This document shows, piece after piece, positions 25,688 through 40,400 of a stretch of 64,000 nucleotides of DNA (within the stretch, counting starts at the first letter, position 1; the number at the start of each line of letters is the position of its first letter). The DNA is taken from the NCBI RefSeq assembly GCF_051401765.1, contig NW_027480422.1, forward strand, positions 24,260,001 to 24,324,000, written 5' to 3'. Made by a program: the position numbers and the translations under genes. The notes beneath the pieces are model-generated. The model was not told where the DNA came from. It saw only the letters and a list, made by a program, of their open reading frames with translations, and ran no database searches. The stretch comes from Calliopsis andreniformis. Lineage: Eukaryota > Arthropoda > Insecta > Hymenoptera > Andrenidae.

Positions 25688-28600
25688 AGGAACTTTGAAT
25701 ACAACGCCAGAAGCATAAAATACAATAAAAATGCAGCAGCTTTTCCATTGTATAACAGGAATAACTGCAACCAGTGTGAAAGTACTGGTCATTTCTACGG
25801 TCCGGGTAACCTAGGCTTCACTCTGGGGCGTTGCTCCACCAGATCGAATAGTTAGGGCCTAAGAAGTCAACGCCAGAAGCATAAAATACAATATAAATAC
25901 AACAGTGTTTCCCTTGTATAACAGGAATAAGTGCAACCAGTGTGAAAGCTATGGTCATTTCTACGTTCCGGGTAGCCTAGGCTTCACTCCTGGGCGTTGC
26001 TCAACCATATCGAATAGCTACGGCCCTAGAAGATAACGCCATAACTATAACATACAATATAAATACAACAGCCTTTCCATCGTATAAAACGGATAATTGC
26101 TACCAGTCTGATAGTTATGGTCATTTCTACGTTCCGGGCAAGCTAGTCTTCACCATTGGGCGTTGCTCCACCAGATCGAATAGTTAGGGCCTAAGAAGTC
26201 AACGCCAGAAGCATAAAATACGGTATATGTACAACAGTTTTTCCATCGTATAGAATGAATAATTGCAACCAGTGTGAAAGTAATGGTCATTTCTACGTTC
26301 CGAGCAACCTAGGTTTCGCTCTATGGCGTTGCTCCACCACATCGAATAATTAGGGCCTTAGAAGTCAATGCCAGAAGCATAAAATACTATATAAATACAA
26401 CAGTTTTTTCATCGTATAACAGGAATAATTGCAACAAGCCTGAAGGTAATGGTCATTTCTACGTTTCGGGTAACCTAGGCTTCACTCTACGGCGTTGCTC
26501 CACCAGATCGAATAGCTAGGGACTTTGAATACAACGCCAGAAGCATAAAATACAATAAAAATGCAACAGTTTTTCCATTGTATAACAGGGATAACTGGAA
26601 CCAGTGTGAAAGTACTGGTCACTTCTACGTTCCGTGTAGCCTAGGCTTCACTCCAGGGCGTTGCTCCACCAGATCGAATAGCTAGGGACTTAGAATTCAA
26701 CGCCAGAGGTATAAAATACAACTTAAGTACAACAGCTTTACCATCGTATAAAATGAATAATCGCAAACAGTGTGAAGGTAATGGTCACTTCCACGTTCCG
26801 GGCAACCTAGGCTTCACTATAGGGCGTTGGTCCACCAGATCCAATAGCTAGGGCCTAAGAAGTCAACGCCAGGAGCACCAAATACAAAATAAAGACAACA
26901 GTTTTTCCATCGTATAAAACGAATAATTGCAACCAGTATGAAGGCTATGGTCATTTCTACGTTCCGGGCAACCTAGGCTTCACTCTAGGGCGTTGCTCAA
27001 CCATATCGTATAGCTACGGCCCTAGAAGACAACGCCATAACTATAAAATACAATATAAATACAACAGTCTTTCCATCGTATAAAACGGATAATTGCAACC
27101 AGTCTGATAGTTATGGTCATTTCTACGTTCGGGGCAAGCTAGGCTTCACCCTAGGGCGTTGCCCCTCCAGATCGAATAGTTAGGGCCTAAGAAGTCAGCG
27201 CCAGAAGCATAAAATACGATTTATGTACAACAGTTTTTCCATCGTATAGAATGAATAGTTGCAACCAGTGTGAAAGTAATGGTCATTTCTACGTTCCGGG
27301 CAACCTAGGCTTCAATCTAGAGCATTGCTCCACCAGATCGAATAGTTACGGCCTAAGAAGACAACGCCAGAAGCATAAAATACAATATAAATACAACAGC
27401 TTTTCCATCGTATATAATGTATGTTTGCAAACAGTGTGAAGGTAAAGGTCATTTCTACGTTCCGGGCAACCTAGGCTTAACTGTAGGGCGTCGCTCCACC
27501 AGATCGAATAGTTAGGGCGTTAGAAGTCAACGACCGAAGCATGAAATACAAAATAAATAGAACTGTTTTTCCATTGTATAGAACGAATAATTGCACCAGT
27601 GTGAAAGTTATGGTCATTTCTACGTTCCGGGCAACCTAGGCTTCACTCTAGGGCGTCGGTCCACCAGATCGAATAGCTAGCGACATAGAAGTCAACGCCA
27701 GAAGCATAACATACAATAAAAATACAACATTTTTTCCAACGTGTAACTGGAATAATTGCAACCAGTGTAAAAGTAATGGCCATTTCTACGTTCCGGGCAA
27801 CCTAGGCCTGACTCTAGGGCGTTGCTCCACCAGATCGAATAGTTAGGGCCTTACAAGTCAATGCCCGAAGCATAAAATACATTAAAAATACAACAGTTTT
27901 TCCATCGTATAAAATGAATAATTGCAATCAGTGTAAAGGTAATGGTCATTTCTACGTTCCGGGCAACCTGGGCTTCACTCTAGGGCGTTGCTCCACCAGA
28001 TCGAATAGTTAGGGCCTAAGAAGTCAACGCCAGAAGCATAAAATACAATATAAATACAACAGCTTTTCCATCGTATATAATGTATATTTGCAAACAGTGT
28101 GAAAGTAAAGGTCATTTCTACGTTCCGGGCAACCTAGGCTTAACTGTATGGCGTCGCTCCACCAGATCGAATAGTAAGGGCCTTAGAAGTCAACGCCCAA
28201 AGCATGAAATACAAAATAAATAGAACAGTTTTTCGATTGTATAGAACGAATAATTGCAACCAGTGTAAAAGTTATGGTCATTTCTACGTTCCGGGCAACC
28301 TAGGCTTCACTCTAGGGCGTTGCTCCACCACATCGTATAGCTAAGGCCTAGGAAGTCAACGCCTGAAGCATAAAATAAAATAAAAATACAACAGCTTTTC
28401 TATCGTATAAAACGAATAATTGCAACCAGTATGAAAGCTATGGTCACTTCTACGTTCCGGGCAACCTAGGCTTCTCTCTAGGGCGTTGCTCAACCACATC
28501 GAATACCTACGGCCCTAGAAGACAACGCCATAACTATAAAATACAATATAAATACAACAGACTTTCCATCGTATAAAACGAATAATTGCAACCATTCTGA

Positions 28601-29669
28601 TAGTTATGGTCATTTCTACGTCCCGGGCAACCTAAGCTTCAGCCTAGGGCGTTGCTCCACCAGATCGAATAGTTAGGGCCTTAGAAGTCAACGCCAGAAG
28701 CATAAAGTACAATAGAAATCCAACAGCTTGTCCATCGTATAACTGGAATAATTGCAACCAGTGTGAAAGTGATAGTCATTTCTACGTTCCGGGCATCCTA
28801 GGCTTCAATCTACGGCGTTGTTCCACCAGATCGAATTGTAAGGGCCTGAGAAGCAAACGCCAGAAGCATTAAATACAATATAAGTACCACAGTTTTTCCA
28901 TCGTATAAAACGGATAATTGCAACCAGTGTGCAAGTAATGGCCATTTATACGTTCCGAGCAACCTATCTTTCGCTACATGGCGTTGCTCCACCACATCGA
29001 ATAGTTAGGATCTTAGAAGTCAATGCCAGAAGCATAAAATACAATATAAATACAACAGTTTTTTCATCGTATAACAGGAATAATTGCAACAAGCCTGAAG
29101 GTAATGGTCATTTCTACGTTTCGGGTAACCTAGGCTTCACTCTAGGGCGTTGCTCCACCAGATCGAATAGCTAGGGTCTTAGAATTCAACGCCAGAAGAA
29201 TAAAATGCAACTTAAGTGCAACAGTTTTACCATCGTATTAAATGAATAATCGCAAACAGTTTGAAGGTAATGGTCACTTCCACGTTCCGGGCAACCTAGG
29301 CTTAACTGTAGGGCGTTGCTCCACCAGATCGCATAGTTAGGGACTTAGAATGCAACTCAAGAAACATAAAATACAATAAAAATGCAAATGTTTTTCCGTC
29401 GAATAACAGGAATAACTGCAACCAGTGTGAAAGTACTGGTCAGTTCTACGTTCCGGGCAACCTAGGCTTCACTCTTGGGCGTTGCTCCATCACATCGAAT
29501 AGTTACGGCCTTAGAAGTCAACTCCAGAAGCATAAAATACAATATAAATACAACAGCATTTCCATCGTATAAAATGATTGATTGCAAACAGTGTGAAAGT
29601 TATGGTCATTTCTACTTTCCGGGCAACATAGGCTTAACTTTAGGGCATGTTCCACCAGATTGAGTAGTT
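25688..29669 (+). repeat. 24-monomer HOR, copy 2 (3982 bp)
   Basis: Tandem copy of the unit before it at +3982 bp, apparently identical. It ends near 29670-29683, where it reads GGAACTTTGAATTCAACG, as at 17721, rather than GAACTTTGAATACAACG, as at the start of both copies. From there on the array follows the sequence found after 17724. Confidence 0.88.
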
Positions 29670-30458
29670 AGGAACTTTGAATTCAACGCCAGAAGCATAA
29701 AATACAATAAAAATGCAACAGTTTTTCCATTGTATAACAGGAATAACTGGAACCAGTGTGAAAGCTATGGTCATTTCCACGTTCCGGACAACCTAGGCTT
29801 CACTCTAGGGCGTTGCTCCACCAGATCGAATAGTTAGGGCCTAAGAAGTCAACGCCAGAAGCATAAAATACAATATAAGTACAACAGTTTTTCCCTTGTA
29901 TAACAGGAATAATTACAACCAGTGTGAAAGCTATGGTCATTTCTACGTTCCGAGCAACCTAGGTTTCGCTCTATGGTGTTACTCCACCACATCGAATATC
30001 TAGGGCCTTAGAAGTCAATGCCAGAAGCATAAAATACAATATAAATACAACAGTTTTTTCATCGTATAACAGGAATAATTGCAACAAGCCTGAAGGTAAT
30101 GGTCATTTCTACATTCCGGGCAACATAGGCTTCACTCTAGAGCATTGCTCCACCAGATCGAATAGTTAGGGCCTAAGAAGACAACGCCAGAAGCATAAAA
30201 TACAATATAAATACAACAGCTTTTCCATCGTATATAATGTATATTTGCAAACAGTGTGAAAGTAAATGTCATTTCTACGTTCCGGGCAACCTAGGCTTAA
30301 CTGTAGGGCGTCGCTCCAGCAGATCGAATAGTTACGGCCTTAGAAGTCAACGCCCGAATCATGAAATACAAAATAAATAGAACAGTTTTTCCACTGTATA
30401 GAACGAATAATTGCAACCAGTGTGAAAGTTATGGTCATTTCTACGTTCCAGGCAACCT
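29670..30458 (+). repeat. Satellite linker matching 17724-18512
   Basis: About five monomers that continue the 11946-bp-offset match to the segment upstream of the 24-monomer array. One visible difference is TGTTACTCC near 29977 against TGTTGCTCC near 18031. It leads directly into the 42-monomer unit. Confidence 0.75.
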
Positions 30459-33400
30459 AGGCTTCACTCTAGAGCATTGCTGCACCAGATCGAATAGTTA
30501 GGGCCTAAGGAGACAACGCCAGAAGCATAAAATACAATATAAATACAACAGCTTTTCCATCGTATATAATGTATATTTGCAAACAGTGTGAAAGTAAAGG
30601 ACATTTCTACGTTCCGGGCAACCTAGGCTTCACTCTAGGGCGTTGTTCTACCAGATCGAATAGTTAGGGCCTAAGAAGTCAACGCCAGAAGCATAAAATA
30701 CAATATAAATACAACAGCTTTTCCATCGTATATAATGTATATTTGCAAACAGTGTGAAAGCAAAGGACATTTCTACGTTCCGGGCAACCTAGGCTTCACT
30801 CTAGGGCGTTGTTCTACCAGATCGAATGGATAGAGCCTTAGAAGTCAACGCCCGAAGCATGAAATACAAAATAAATAGAACAGTTTTTACATTGTGTAGA
30901 ACGAATCATTGCAACCAGTGTAAAAGTTATGGTCATTTCTATGTTCCGGGCAACCTTGTCTTAACTCCAGGGCGTTGCTCCACCAGATCCAATAGTTAGG
31001 GACTTTGAATACAACGCCAGAAGCATAAAATACAATAAAAATGCAACAGTTTTTCCATTGTATAACAGGAATAACTGCAACCAGTGTGAAAGTAATGGTC
31101 ATTTCTACGTTCCGGGCAACCTAGGCTTCACTCTAGGGCGTTGCTCCACCACATCGTATAGCTAAGGCCTAGGAAGTCAACGCCTGAAGCATAAAATAAA
31201 ATAAAAATACAACAGTTTTTCTATCGTATAAAACGAATAATTGCAACCAGTATGAAAGCTATGGTCACTTCTACGTTCCGGGCAACCTAGGCTTCTCTCT
31301 AGGGCGTTGCTCAACCGCATCGAATACCTACGGCCCTAGAAGAAAACGCCATAACTATAAAATACAATATAAATACAACAGACTTTCCATCGTATAAAAC
31401 GAATAATTGCAACCAGTCTGATAGTTATGGTCATTTCTACGTCCCGGGCAACCTAGGCTTCAGCCTAGGGCGTTGCTCCACCAGATCGAATAGTTAGGGC
31501 CTTAGAAGTCAACGCCAGAAGCATAAAGTACAATAGAAATCCAACAGTTTGTCCATCGTATAACTGGAATAATTGCAACCAGTGTGAAGGTGATAGTCAT
31601 TTCTACGTTCCGGGCATCCTAGGCTTCAATCTATGGCGTTGTTCCACCAGATCGAATTGTAAGGGCCTGAGAAGCAAACGCCAGAAGCATTAAATACAAT
31701 ATAAGTACCACAGTTTTTCCATCGTATAAAACGGATAATTGCAACCAGTGTGCAAGTAATGGTCATTTATACGTTCCGAGCAACCTAGGTTTCGCTACAT
31801 GGCGTTGCTCCACCACATCGAATAGTTAGGGCCTTAGAAGTCAATGCCAGAAGCATAAAATACAATATAAATACAACAGTTTTTTCATCGTATAACAGGA
31901 ATAATTGCAACAAGCCTGAAGGTAATGGTCATTTCTACGTTTCGGGTAACCTAGGCTTCACTCTGGGGCGTTGCTCCACCAGATCGAATAGCTAGGGACT
32001 TAGAATTCAACGCCAGAAGAATAAAATACAACTTAAGTACAACAGTTTTACCATCGTATTAAATGAATTATCGCAAACAGTTTGAAGGTAATGGTCACTT
32101 CCACGTTCCGGGCAACCTAGGCTTAACTGTAGGGCGTTGCTCCACCAGATCGCATAGTTAGGGACTTAGAATGCAACGCAAGAAACATAAAATACAATAA
32201 AAATGCAAAAGTTTTTCCGTCGAATAACAGGAATAACTGCAACCAGTGTGAAAGTACGGGTCAGTTCTACGTTCCGGGCAACCTAGACTTCACTCTTGGG
32301 CGTTGCTCCATCACATCGAATAGTTACGGCCTTAGATGTCAACTCCAGAAGCATAAAATACAATATAAATACAACAGCATTTCCATCGTATAAAATGATT
32401 GATTGCAAACAGTGTGAAAGTTATGGTCATTTCTACTTTCCGGGCAACATAGGCTTAACTCTAGGGCATGTTCCACCAGATTGAGTAGTTAGGGACTTTG
32501 AATTCAACGCCAGAAGCATAAAATACAATAAAAATGCAACAGTTTTTCCATTGTATAACAGGAATAACTGGAACCAGTGTGAAAGCTATGGTCATTTCCA
32601 CGTTCCGGACAACCTAGGCTTCACTCTAGGGCGTTGCTCCACCAGATCGAATAGTTAGGGCCTAAGAAGTCAACGCCAGAAGCATAAAATACAATATAAG
32701 TACAACAGTTTTTCCCTTGTATAACAGGAATAATTGCAACCAGTGTGAAAGCTATGGTCATTTCTACGTTCCGAGCAACCTAGGTTTCGCTCTATGGCGT
32801 TGCTCCACCACATCGAATAGTTAGGGCCTTAGAAGTCAATGCCAGAAGCATAAAATACAATATAAATACAACAGTTTTTTCATCGTATAACAGGAATAAT
32901 TGCAACAAGCCTGAAGGTAATGGTCATTTCTACATTCCGGGCAACATAGGCTTCACACTAGGGCGTTGCTCCACCAGATCGAATAGCTAGCGACATAGAA
33001 GTCAACGTCAGAAGCATAGAATACAATAAAAATGCAACAGTTTTTCCAACGTATAACTGGAATAATTGCAACCAGTGTGAAAGTATTGGCCATTTCTACG
33101 TTCCGGGCAACCTAGGCTTCACTCTAGGGCGCTGGCCCACCAGATCGAATAGTTAGGGCCCAAGAAGTCAACGTCACAAACATAAAATACAAAATAAATA
33201 CAACACCTTTTCCATCTTATAAAACGAATAATTGCAACCAGTGTGAAAGTTATGGTCATTTCTACGTTCCGGGCAATCTAGGCTTCACTCTAGGACCTTG
33301 CACCACCAGATCGAATAGTTAGGTAGTAAGAAGTCATCGCCAGAAGCATAAAACACAATATAAATACAACAGCTGTTCCATCGTATAAAACGAATAATTG

Positions 33401-36400
33401 CAACCAGTGTGAAAGTAATTGTCACTTCTACGTTCCGGGATACCTAGGCTTCACTCTAGGGCGTTGTACCACCAGAACTAACAGTTAGGGCCTAAGAAGT
33501 CAACGTCACTAGCATAAAATACAATATAAATACAACAGTTTTTCCAACGTATAGCTGGAATAATTGCAACCAGTGTGAAAGTAAGGGTCATTTCTACGTT
33601 CCGGGCAACCTATGCTTCGCTCTAGGGCGTTCCTCCACCAGATCGAATAGCTAGCGACTTAGAAGTCAACGCCAGAAGCATAAAATACAATAAAAATCCA
33701 ACAGTTTTTCCATTGTATAACAGGAATAATTGCAACCAGTGTGAAGGTAATGGTCATTTCTACGTTCCGGGCAACCTAGGCTTCACACTAGGGCTTTAGC
33801 CCACCAGCTCGAATAGCTAGCGACATAGAAGTCAACGCCACAACATTAAAATACAATAAAAATACAACAGTTTTCCAACGTATAACTGGAATAATTGCAA
33901 CCAGTGTGAAGGTAATGGTCATTTCTACGTTCCGGACAACCTAGGCTTCACTCTAGGGCTTTAGTCCACCAGATCGAATAGCTAGCGATATAGAAGTGAA
34001 CGCCACAACATTAAAATACAATAAAAATACAACAGTTTTCCAACGTATAACTGGAATAATTGCAACCAGTGTGAAAGTAATGGTCATTTCTGCGTTCCGG
34101 GCAACCTAGGCTTTACTCTAGGGCGTTGCTCCACCAGATCGAATAGCTAGGGACATAGAATTCATCGCCAGACGCATAAAATACAATAAAAATACAACAG
34201 TTTTTTCATCGTATAACACAAGTCATTGCAACAAGTATGATGGTAATGGTCATTTCTACGTTCCGGGCAACCTAGGCTTCACTCTAGGGCGTTGCTCCAC
34301 CAGATCGAATAGTTAGGGCCTTAGAAGTCAATGCCCGAAGCATAAAACACATTAAAAATACAACAGTTTTTCCATCGTATAAAATGAATAATTGCAATCA
34401 GTGTAAAGGTAATGGTCATTTCTACGTCCGGGGCAACCTGGGCTTCACTCTAGTGCGTTGCTCCACCAGATCGAATAGATAGGGCCTAAGAAGTCAACAC
34501 CAGAAGCAGAAAATACAATAAAAATACAACAGTTTTTCCTTCGTATAAAATGAATAATTGCCATTTGTGTGAAGGTAATGGTCATTTCTACGTTCCGGGC
34601 AACCTAGGCTTCACTCTAGGGCGTTGCTCCACCAGATCGAATAGTTAGGTCCTAACAAGTCAACGCCAGAAGCATAAAATACAATACAAATACAAGGGTT
34701 TCTCCATCGTATAAAGTGAATTATTGCAAACAGTGTGAAAGGAATGGTCATTTCTACGTTCAGGGCAACCTAGGCTTCACTCTAGGGCGTTGCTCCACCA
34801 GATCGAATAGCTATTGCCTTAGAAGTCAACGCCCGAAGCATAAAATCCAATAAAGATACAACAGATTTTCCATCGTATAACAGTAGTAATAGCAACCAGT
34901 GTGGAAGTGATGGTCATTTCTACGTTCCGGGCAACATAGGCTTCACACTAGGGCGTTGCTCCACCAGATCGAATAGCTAGCGACATAGAAATCAACGTCA
35001 GAAGCATAAAATACAATAAAAATGCAACAGTTTTTCCAACGTATAACTGGAATAATTGCAGCCAGTGTGAAGGTAATGGTCATTTCTACGTTCCGGGCAA
35101 CCTAGGCTTCACTCTAGGGCGCTGGCCCACCAGATCGAATAGTTAGGGCCTAAGAAGTCAACGTCACAAGCATAAAATACAAAATAAATACAACAGCTGT
35201 TCCATCGTATAAATCGAATAATTGCAACCAGTGTGAAAGTTATGGTCATTTCTACGTTTCGGGCAACCTAGGCTTGACTCTAGGGCTTTGCTCCACCAGA
35301 TCGAATAGTTAGGTAGTAAGAAGTCATCGCCAGAAGCATAAAACACAATATAAATACAACAGCTGTTCCATCGTATAAAACGGATAATTGCAACCAGTGT
35401 GAAAGTGACGGCCATTTCTTCGTTCGGGCATCCTAGATATAACCCTGAGGCGTTGCTCCTCCAGATCGAATAGTTAGGGCCTCAGAAGTCAACGCCAGAA
35501 GCATAAAACACAATATAAATACAACAGCTGTTCCATCGTATAAAACGAATAATTGCAACCAGTGTGAAAGTGATGGTCATTTCTACGTTCCGGGATACCT
35601 AGCCTTCGCTCAAGGGCGTTGCTCCACCACATCTAATAGCTACGGCCTTAGAAGTCAACGCCAGAAGCATAAAATACAATACAAATACAAGGGTTTCTCC
35701 ATCGTATAAAATGAATAATTGCATACAGTGTGAAAGGAATGGTCATTTCTACGTTCAGGGCAACCTAGGCTTCACTCTAGGGCGTTGCTCCACCAGATCG
35801 AATAGTTAGGAGCTAAGAAGTCAACGCCAGAAGCATAAAATACAATATAAGTACAACAGTTTTTCCCTTGTATAACAGGAATAATTGCAACCAGTGTGAA
35901 AGCTATGGTCATTTCTACGTTCCGGGCAACCTAGGCTTCACTCTAGGGCGTTGCTCCACCACATCGAATTGTTAGGGCCTTAGAAGTCAACGCCAGAAGC
36001 ATAAAATACGATATATGTACAACAGTTTTTCCATCGTATAGAATGAATAGTTGCAACCAGTGCGAAAGTAATGGTCATTTCTACGTTCCGAGCAACCTAG
36101 GTTTCACTCTAGGGCGTTGTTCCACCAGATCGAATAGTTAGGGCCTAAGAAGTCAACGCCAGAAGCATAAAATACCATATAAATACAACAGCTTTTCCAT
36201 CGTATATAATGTATATTTGCAAACAGTGTGAAAGTAAAGGTCATTTCTACGTTCCGGGCAACCCAGGCTTAACTCTAGGGCGTCGCTCCATCAGATCGAA
36301 TAGTTAGGGCATTAGAAGTTAACGCCCGAAGCATGAAATACAAAATAAATAGAACAGTTTTTCCATTGTATAGAACGAATAATTGCAACCAGTCTAAACG

Positions 36401-37426
36401 TTATGGTCATTTCTACGTTCCGGGCAACCTTGGCTTAACTCCAGGGCGTTGCTCCACTAGATCGAATAGTTAGGGACTTTCAATACAACGCTAGAAGCAT
36501 AAAATACAATAAAAATGCAACAGTTTTTCCATTGTATAACAGGAATAACTGCAACCAGTGTGAAAGTACTGGTCATTTCTACGGTCCGGGTAACATAGGC
36601 TTCACTCTAGGGCGTTGATCCACCAGATCGAATAGTTATGGCCTAAGAAGTCAACGCCAGAAGCATAAAATACAATATAAATACAACAGTGTTTCCCTTG
36701 TATAACAGGAATAATTGCAACCAGTGTGAAAGCTATGGTCATTTCTACGTTCCGGGCAACCTAGGTTTCACTCTAGGGCGTTGCTCCACCACATCGCATA
36801 GTTAGGGCCTTAGAAGTCAAGGCCAGAAGCATAAAATACAACCCAAGTACAACAGTTTTACCAACGTATATAATGTATATTTTCAAACAGTGTGAAAGTA
36901 AAGGTCATTTCTACGTTCCGGGCAACCTAGGCTTCACTCTAGGGCGTTGCCCAACCATATCGAATAGCAACGGCCCTGGAAGACAACGCCATAACTATAA
37001 AATACAATATAAATACAACAGTCTTTCCATCGTATAAAACGGATAATTGCAACCAGTCTGATAGTTAAGGTCATTTCTACGTTCCGGGCAACCTAGGCTT
37101 CATACTAGGGCGTTGTTCCACCAGATCGAATAGTTAGGGCCTAAGAAGTCAACGCCAGAAGCATAAAATACCATATAAATACAACAGCTTTTCCATCGTA
37201 TATAATGTATATTTGCAAACAGTGTGAAAGTAAAGGTCATTTCTACGTTCCGGGCAACCTAGGCTTAACTGTAGGGCGTAGCTCCACCAGATCGAATAGT
37301 TAGGGCCTTAGAAGTTAAAGCCCGAAGCATGAAATACAAAATAAATAGAACAGTTTTTCCATTGTATAGAACGAATAATTGCAACCAGTGTAAAAGTTTT
37401 GGTCATTTCTGCGTTCCGGGCAACCT
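30459..37426 (+). repeat. 42-monomer HOR, copy 1 (6968 bp)
   Basis: The unit is 42 x 166 minus 4 bp. Markers repeat at exactly +6968: AGCATTGCTGCACC (30473, 37441, 44409), the GGGCATGTTCCACC monomer (near 32463, 39431, 46399) and the diverged monomer (35341, 42309). Its first 1.5 kb (to about 31939) is also homologous to 18513-19993. The middle contains several monomers with a shortened T-run (AGTTTTCCAACG) and GGCTTTAG in the core. I saw no difference from copy 2 at the places compared. Confidence 0.9.
35341..35505 (+). repeat. Diverged 165-bp monomer in 42-mer copy 1
   Basis: Same lesion as at 21239-21403: TTCGTTCGGGCATCC with one C lost, and CCTAGATATAACCC replacing the CCTAGG region. It occurs once per full 42-monomer unit and is a convenient unique marker for the HOR. 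Confidence 0.8.
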
Positions 37427-40400
37427 TGGCTTCACTCTAGAGCATTGCTGCACCAGATCGAATAGTTAGGGCCTAAGGAGACAACGCCAGAAGCATAAAA
37501 TACAATATAAATACAACAGCTTTTCCATCGTATATAATGTATATTTGCAAACAGTGTGAAAGTAAAGGACATTTCTACGTTCCGGGCAACCTAGGCTTCA
37601 CTCTAGGGCGTTGTTCTACCAGATCGAATAGTTAGGGCCTAAGAAGTCAACGCCAGAAGCATAAAATACAATATAAATACAACAGCTTTTCCATCGTATA
37701 TAATGTATATTTGCAAACAGTGTGAAAGCAAAGGACATTTCTACGTTCCGGGCAACCTAGGCTTCACTCTAGGGCGTTGTTCTACCAGATCGAATGGATA
37801 GAGCCTTAGAAGTCAACGCCCGAAGCATGAAATACAAAATAAATAGAACAGTTTTTACATTGTGTAGAACGAATCATTGCAACCAGTGTAAAAGTTATGG
37901 TCATTTCTATGTTCCGGGCAACCTTGTCTTAACTCCAGGGCGTTGCTCCACCAGATCCAATAGTTAGGGACTTTGAATACAACGCCAGAAGCATAAAATA
38001 CAATAAAAATGCAACAGTTTTTCCATTGTATAACAGGAATAACTGCAACCAGTGTGAAAGTAATGGTCATTTCTACGTTCCGGGCAACCTAGGCTTCACT
38101 CTAGGGCGTTGCTCCACCACATCGTATAGCTAAGGCCTAGGAAGTCAACGCCTGAAGCATAAAATAAAATAAAAATACAACAGTTTTTCTATCGTATAAA
38201 ACGAATAATTGCAACCAGTATGAAAGCTATGGTCACTTCTACGTTCCGGGCAACCTAGGCTTCTCTCTAGGGCGTTGCTCAACCGCATCGAATACCTACG
38301 GCCCTAGAAGAAAACGCCATAACTATAAAATACAATATAAATACAACAGACTTTCCATCGTATAAAACGAATAATTGCAACCAGTCTGATAGTTATGGTC
38401 ATTTCTACGTCCCGGGCAACCTAGGCTTCAGCCTAGGGCGTTGCTCCACCAGATCGAATAGTTAGGGCCTTAGAAGTCAACGCCAGAAGCATAAAGTACA
38501 ATAGAAATCCAACAGTTTGTCCATCGTATAACTGGAATAATTGCAACCAGTGTGAAGGTGATAGTCATTTCTACGTTCCGGGCATCCTAGGCTTCAATCT
38601 ATGGCGTTGTTCCACCAGATCGAATTGTAAGGGCCTGAGAAGCAAACGCCAGAAGCATTAAATACAATATAAGTACCACAGTTTTTCCATCGTATAAAAC
38701 GGATAATTGCAACCAGTGTGCAAGTAATGGTCATTTATACGTTCCGAGCAACCTAGGTTTCGCTACATGGCGTTGCTCCACCACATCGAATAGTTAGGGC
38801 CTTAGAAGTCAATGCCAGAAGCATAAAATACAATATAAATACAACAGTTTTTTCATCGTATAACAGGAATAATTGCAACAAGCCTGAAGGTAATGGTCAT
38901 TTCTACGTTTCGGGTAACCTAGGCTTCACTCTGGGGCGTTGCTCCACCAGATCGAATAGCTAGGGACTTAGAATTCAACGCCAGAAGAATAAAATACAAC
39001 TTAAGTACAACAGTTTTACCATCGTATTAAATGAATTATCGCAAACAGTTTGAAGGTAATGGTCACTTCCACGTTCCGGGCAACCTAGGCTTAACTGTAG
39101 GGCGTTGCTCCACCAGATCGCATAGTTAGGGACTTAGAATGCAACGCAAGAAACATAAAATACAATAAAAATGCAAAAGTTTTTCCGTCGAATAACAGGA
39201 ATAACTGCAACCAGTGTGAAAGTACGGGTCAGTTCTACGTTCCGGGCAACCTAGACTTCACTCTTGGGCGTTGCTCCATCACATCGAATAGTTACGGCCT
39301 TAGATGTCAACTCCAGAAGCATAAAATACAATATAAATACAACAGCATTTCCATCGTATAAAATGATTGATTGCAAACAGTGTGAAAGTTATGGTCATTT
39401 CTACTTTCCGGGCAACATAGGCTTAACTCTAGGGCATGTTCCACCAGATTGAGTAGTTAGGGACTTTGAATTCAACGCCAGAAGCATAAAATACAATAAA
39501 AATGCAACAGTTTTTCCATTGTATAACAGGAATAACTGGAACCAGTGTGAAAGCTATGGTCATTTCCACGTTCCGGACAACCTAGGCTTCACTCTAGGGC
39601 GTTGCTCCACCAGATCGAATAGTTAGGGCCTAAGAAGTCAACGCCAGAAGCATAAAATACAATATAAGTACAACAGTTTTTCCCTTGTATAACAGGAATA
39701 ATTGCAACCAGTGTGAAAGCTATGGTCATTTCTACGTTCCGAGCAACCTAGGTTTCGCTCTATGGCGTTGCTCCACCACATCGAATAGTTAGGGCCTTAG
39801 AAGTCAATGCCAGAAGCATAAAATACAATATAAATACAACAGTTTTTTCATCGTATAACAGGAATAATTGCAACAAGCCTGAAGGTAATGGTCATTTCTA
39901 CATTCCGGGCAACATAGGCTTCACACTAGGGCGTTGCTCCACCAGATCGAATAGCTAGCGACATAGAAGTCAACGTCAGAAGCATAGAATACAATAAAAA
40001 TGCAACAGTTTTTCCAACGTATAACTGGAATAATTGCAACCAGTGTGAAAGTATTGGCCATTTCTACGTTCCGGGCAACCTAGGCTTCACTCTAGGGCGC
40101 TGGCCCACCAGATCGAATAGTTAGGGCCCAAGAAGTCAACGTCACAAACATAAAATACAAAATAAATACAACACCTTTTCCATCTTATAAAACGAATAAT
40201 TGCAACCAGTGTGAAAGTTATGGTCATTTCTACGTTCCGGGCAATCTAGGCTTCACTCTAGGACCTTGCACCACCAGATCGAATAGTTAGGTAGTAAGAA
40301 GTCATCGCCAGAAGCATAAAACACAATATAAATACAACAGCTGTTCCATCGTATAAAACGAATAATTGCAACCAGTGTGAAAGTAATTGTCACTTCTACG

